Shown here: positions 5,957 to 6,179 of the stretch, piece after piece
Numbering within the stretch: position 1 is the first letter of the stretch
Layout of the letters: every line of letters begins with the position of its first letter
NCBI GenBank assembly: GCA_943327025.2
Contig: CALPVO020000144.1
Span: 1-6,179, forward strand
DNA: 6,179 nt
Reading direction: 5' to 3'
Source of the DNA: Janthinobacterium lividum
GTDB taxonomy: Bacteria > Pseudomonadota > Gammaproteobacteria > Steroidobacterales > Steroidobacteraceae
Made by a program: the position numbers and the translations under genes
The notes under the pieces: model-generated
Told to the model about the DNA's origin: nothing
Databases searched by the model: none
The model's input: the letters and a program-made list of their open reading frames with translations, nothing else

Positions 5957-6179
5957 ATGACTACTCTGACGCCCGAATTGCAGGAACTCGTCGATCGCCA
6001 AAAGATCTACCACGTGCTGACGAGCTATTGCCGCGCACTGGACCGCTGCGATGTGGACCTGATGAAAGCTGTCTACTGGGAAGACGGCTACGACGACCAT
6101 GGCGTCTTCGCGGGCAACGCCCAAGAATTCGCGGAATTCATCATCCGCGGTATCCAGGAGTGGTTCGAGGTGACGCAGC
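5957..6179 (+). CDS. SnoaL-like (NTF2-fold) protein, N-terminal part
   Basis: Partial: 74 codons are visible and the frame is open at the window edge. The sequence starts with a helix carrying RQKIYHVLTSYCRALDRCD (14-32), then LMKAVYWEDGYDDHG (35-49) and FAGNAQEFAEF, the pattern of the SnoaL_4-type domain (R-x-x-I...YCRALDR.D...Y.ED...DDHG). Proteins of this fold include small-molecule dehydratases, isomerases and ring-hydroxylase small subunits; the Tyr/Asp/His of YCRALDR and DDHG sit where the pocket residues of the family lie. There is no signal peptide, so it is probably cytoplasmic. The gene begins 19 bp after the barrel gene behind a strong ribosome binding site and is very likely co-transcribed with it. 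The specific reaction cannot be told from this part. Confidence 0.82.
   Translation, partial: MTTLTPELQELVDRQKIYHVLTSYCRALDRCDVDLMKAVYWEDGYDDHGVFAGNAQEFAEFIIRGIQEWFEVTQ

Noticed and set aside
6125..6139. Two GAATTC sites separated by 3 bases
   Set aside because: They encode E-F-A-E-F inside the SnoaL-like gene and are explained by the protein sequence.

Overview
The window is GC-rich, densely coding and reads as Proteobacterial, most likely a gammaproteobacterium. The support is family membership (a YchJ/UPF0225 protein, a DUF5916 outer-membrane barrel, a periplasmic quinoprotein dehydrogenase) and Sec/lipoprotein signals of Gram-negative type. No rRNA or tRNA gene, CRISPR array, transposase or phage gene was seen.

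Layout. Two transcription units diverge from a 176-bp intergenic region (3527-3702). To the left, on the minus strand, lie four genes. (i) A folate-dependent methyltransferase/demethylase of the GcvT superfamily that resembles DMSP demethylase DmdA (3526-2423, GTG start). (ii) An exported metallo-beta-lactamase-fold hydrolase (2375-1368). (iii) A small YchJ-family zinc-cluster protein, only 4 bp further on (1363-947). (iv) After a 148-bp gap, the N-terminal 266 residues of a PQQ-dependent alcohol dehydrogenase that looks like a lipoprotein (798 to beyond base 1). To the right, on the plus strand, lie a 744-residue DUF5916 outer-membrane protein with an N-terminal CBM9-like domain (3703-5937) and, 19 bp later behind a strong ribosome binding site, the start of a SnoaL-like NTF2-fold protein (5957 to beyond the window end).

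How the genes may work together (inference). The set covers the outer membrane (barrel), the periplasm or envelope (quinoprotein dehydrogenase, MBL hydrolase) and the cytoplasm (C1 transfer to tetrahydrofolate, SnoaL protein). That suits uptake and breakdown of a methylated and/or hydroxylated small organic compound. The substrate cannot be read from the sequence. DMSP is one candidate only because of the DmdA resemblance; methoxylated or other methylated compounds are equally open.

Non-coding signals are modest: two dyads in the divergent region, a perfect 18-bp palindrome inside the start of the MBL gene, and a weak promoter and hairpin candidate ahead of the dehydrogenase. Every individual gene belongs to a family I recognise. 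What is worth a second look is the combination, the non-canonical metal site of the MBL protein, the lipobox on the dehydrogenase and the palindrome.
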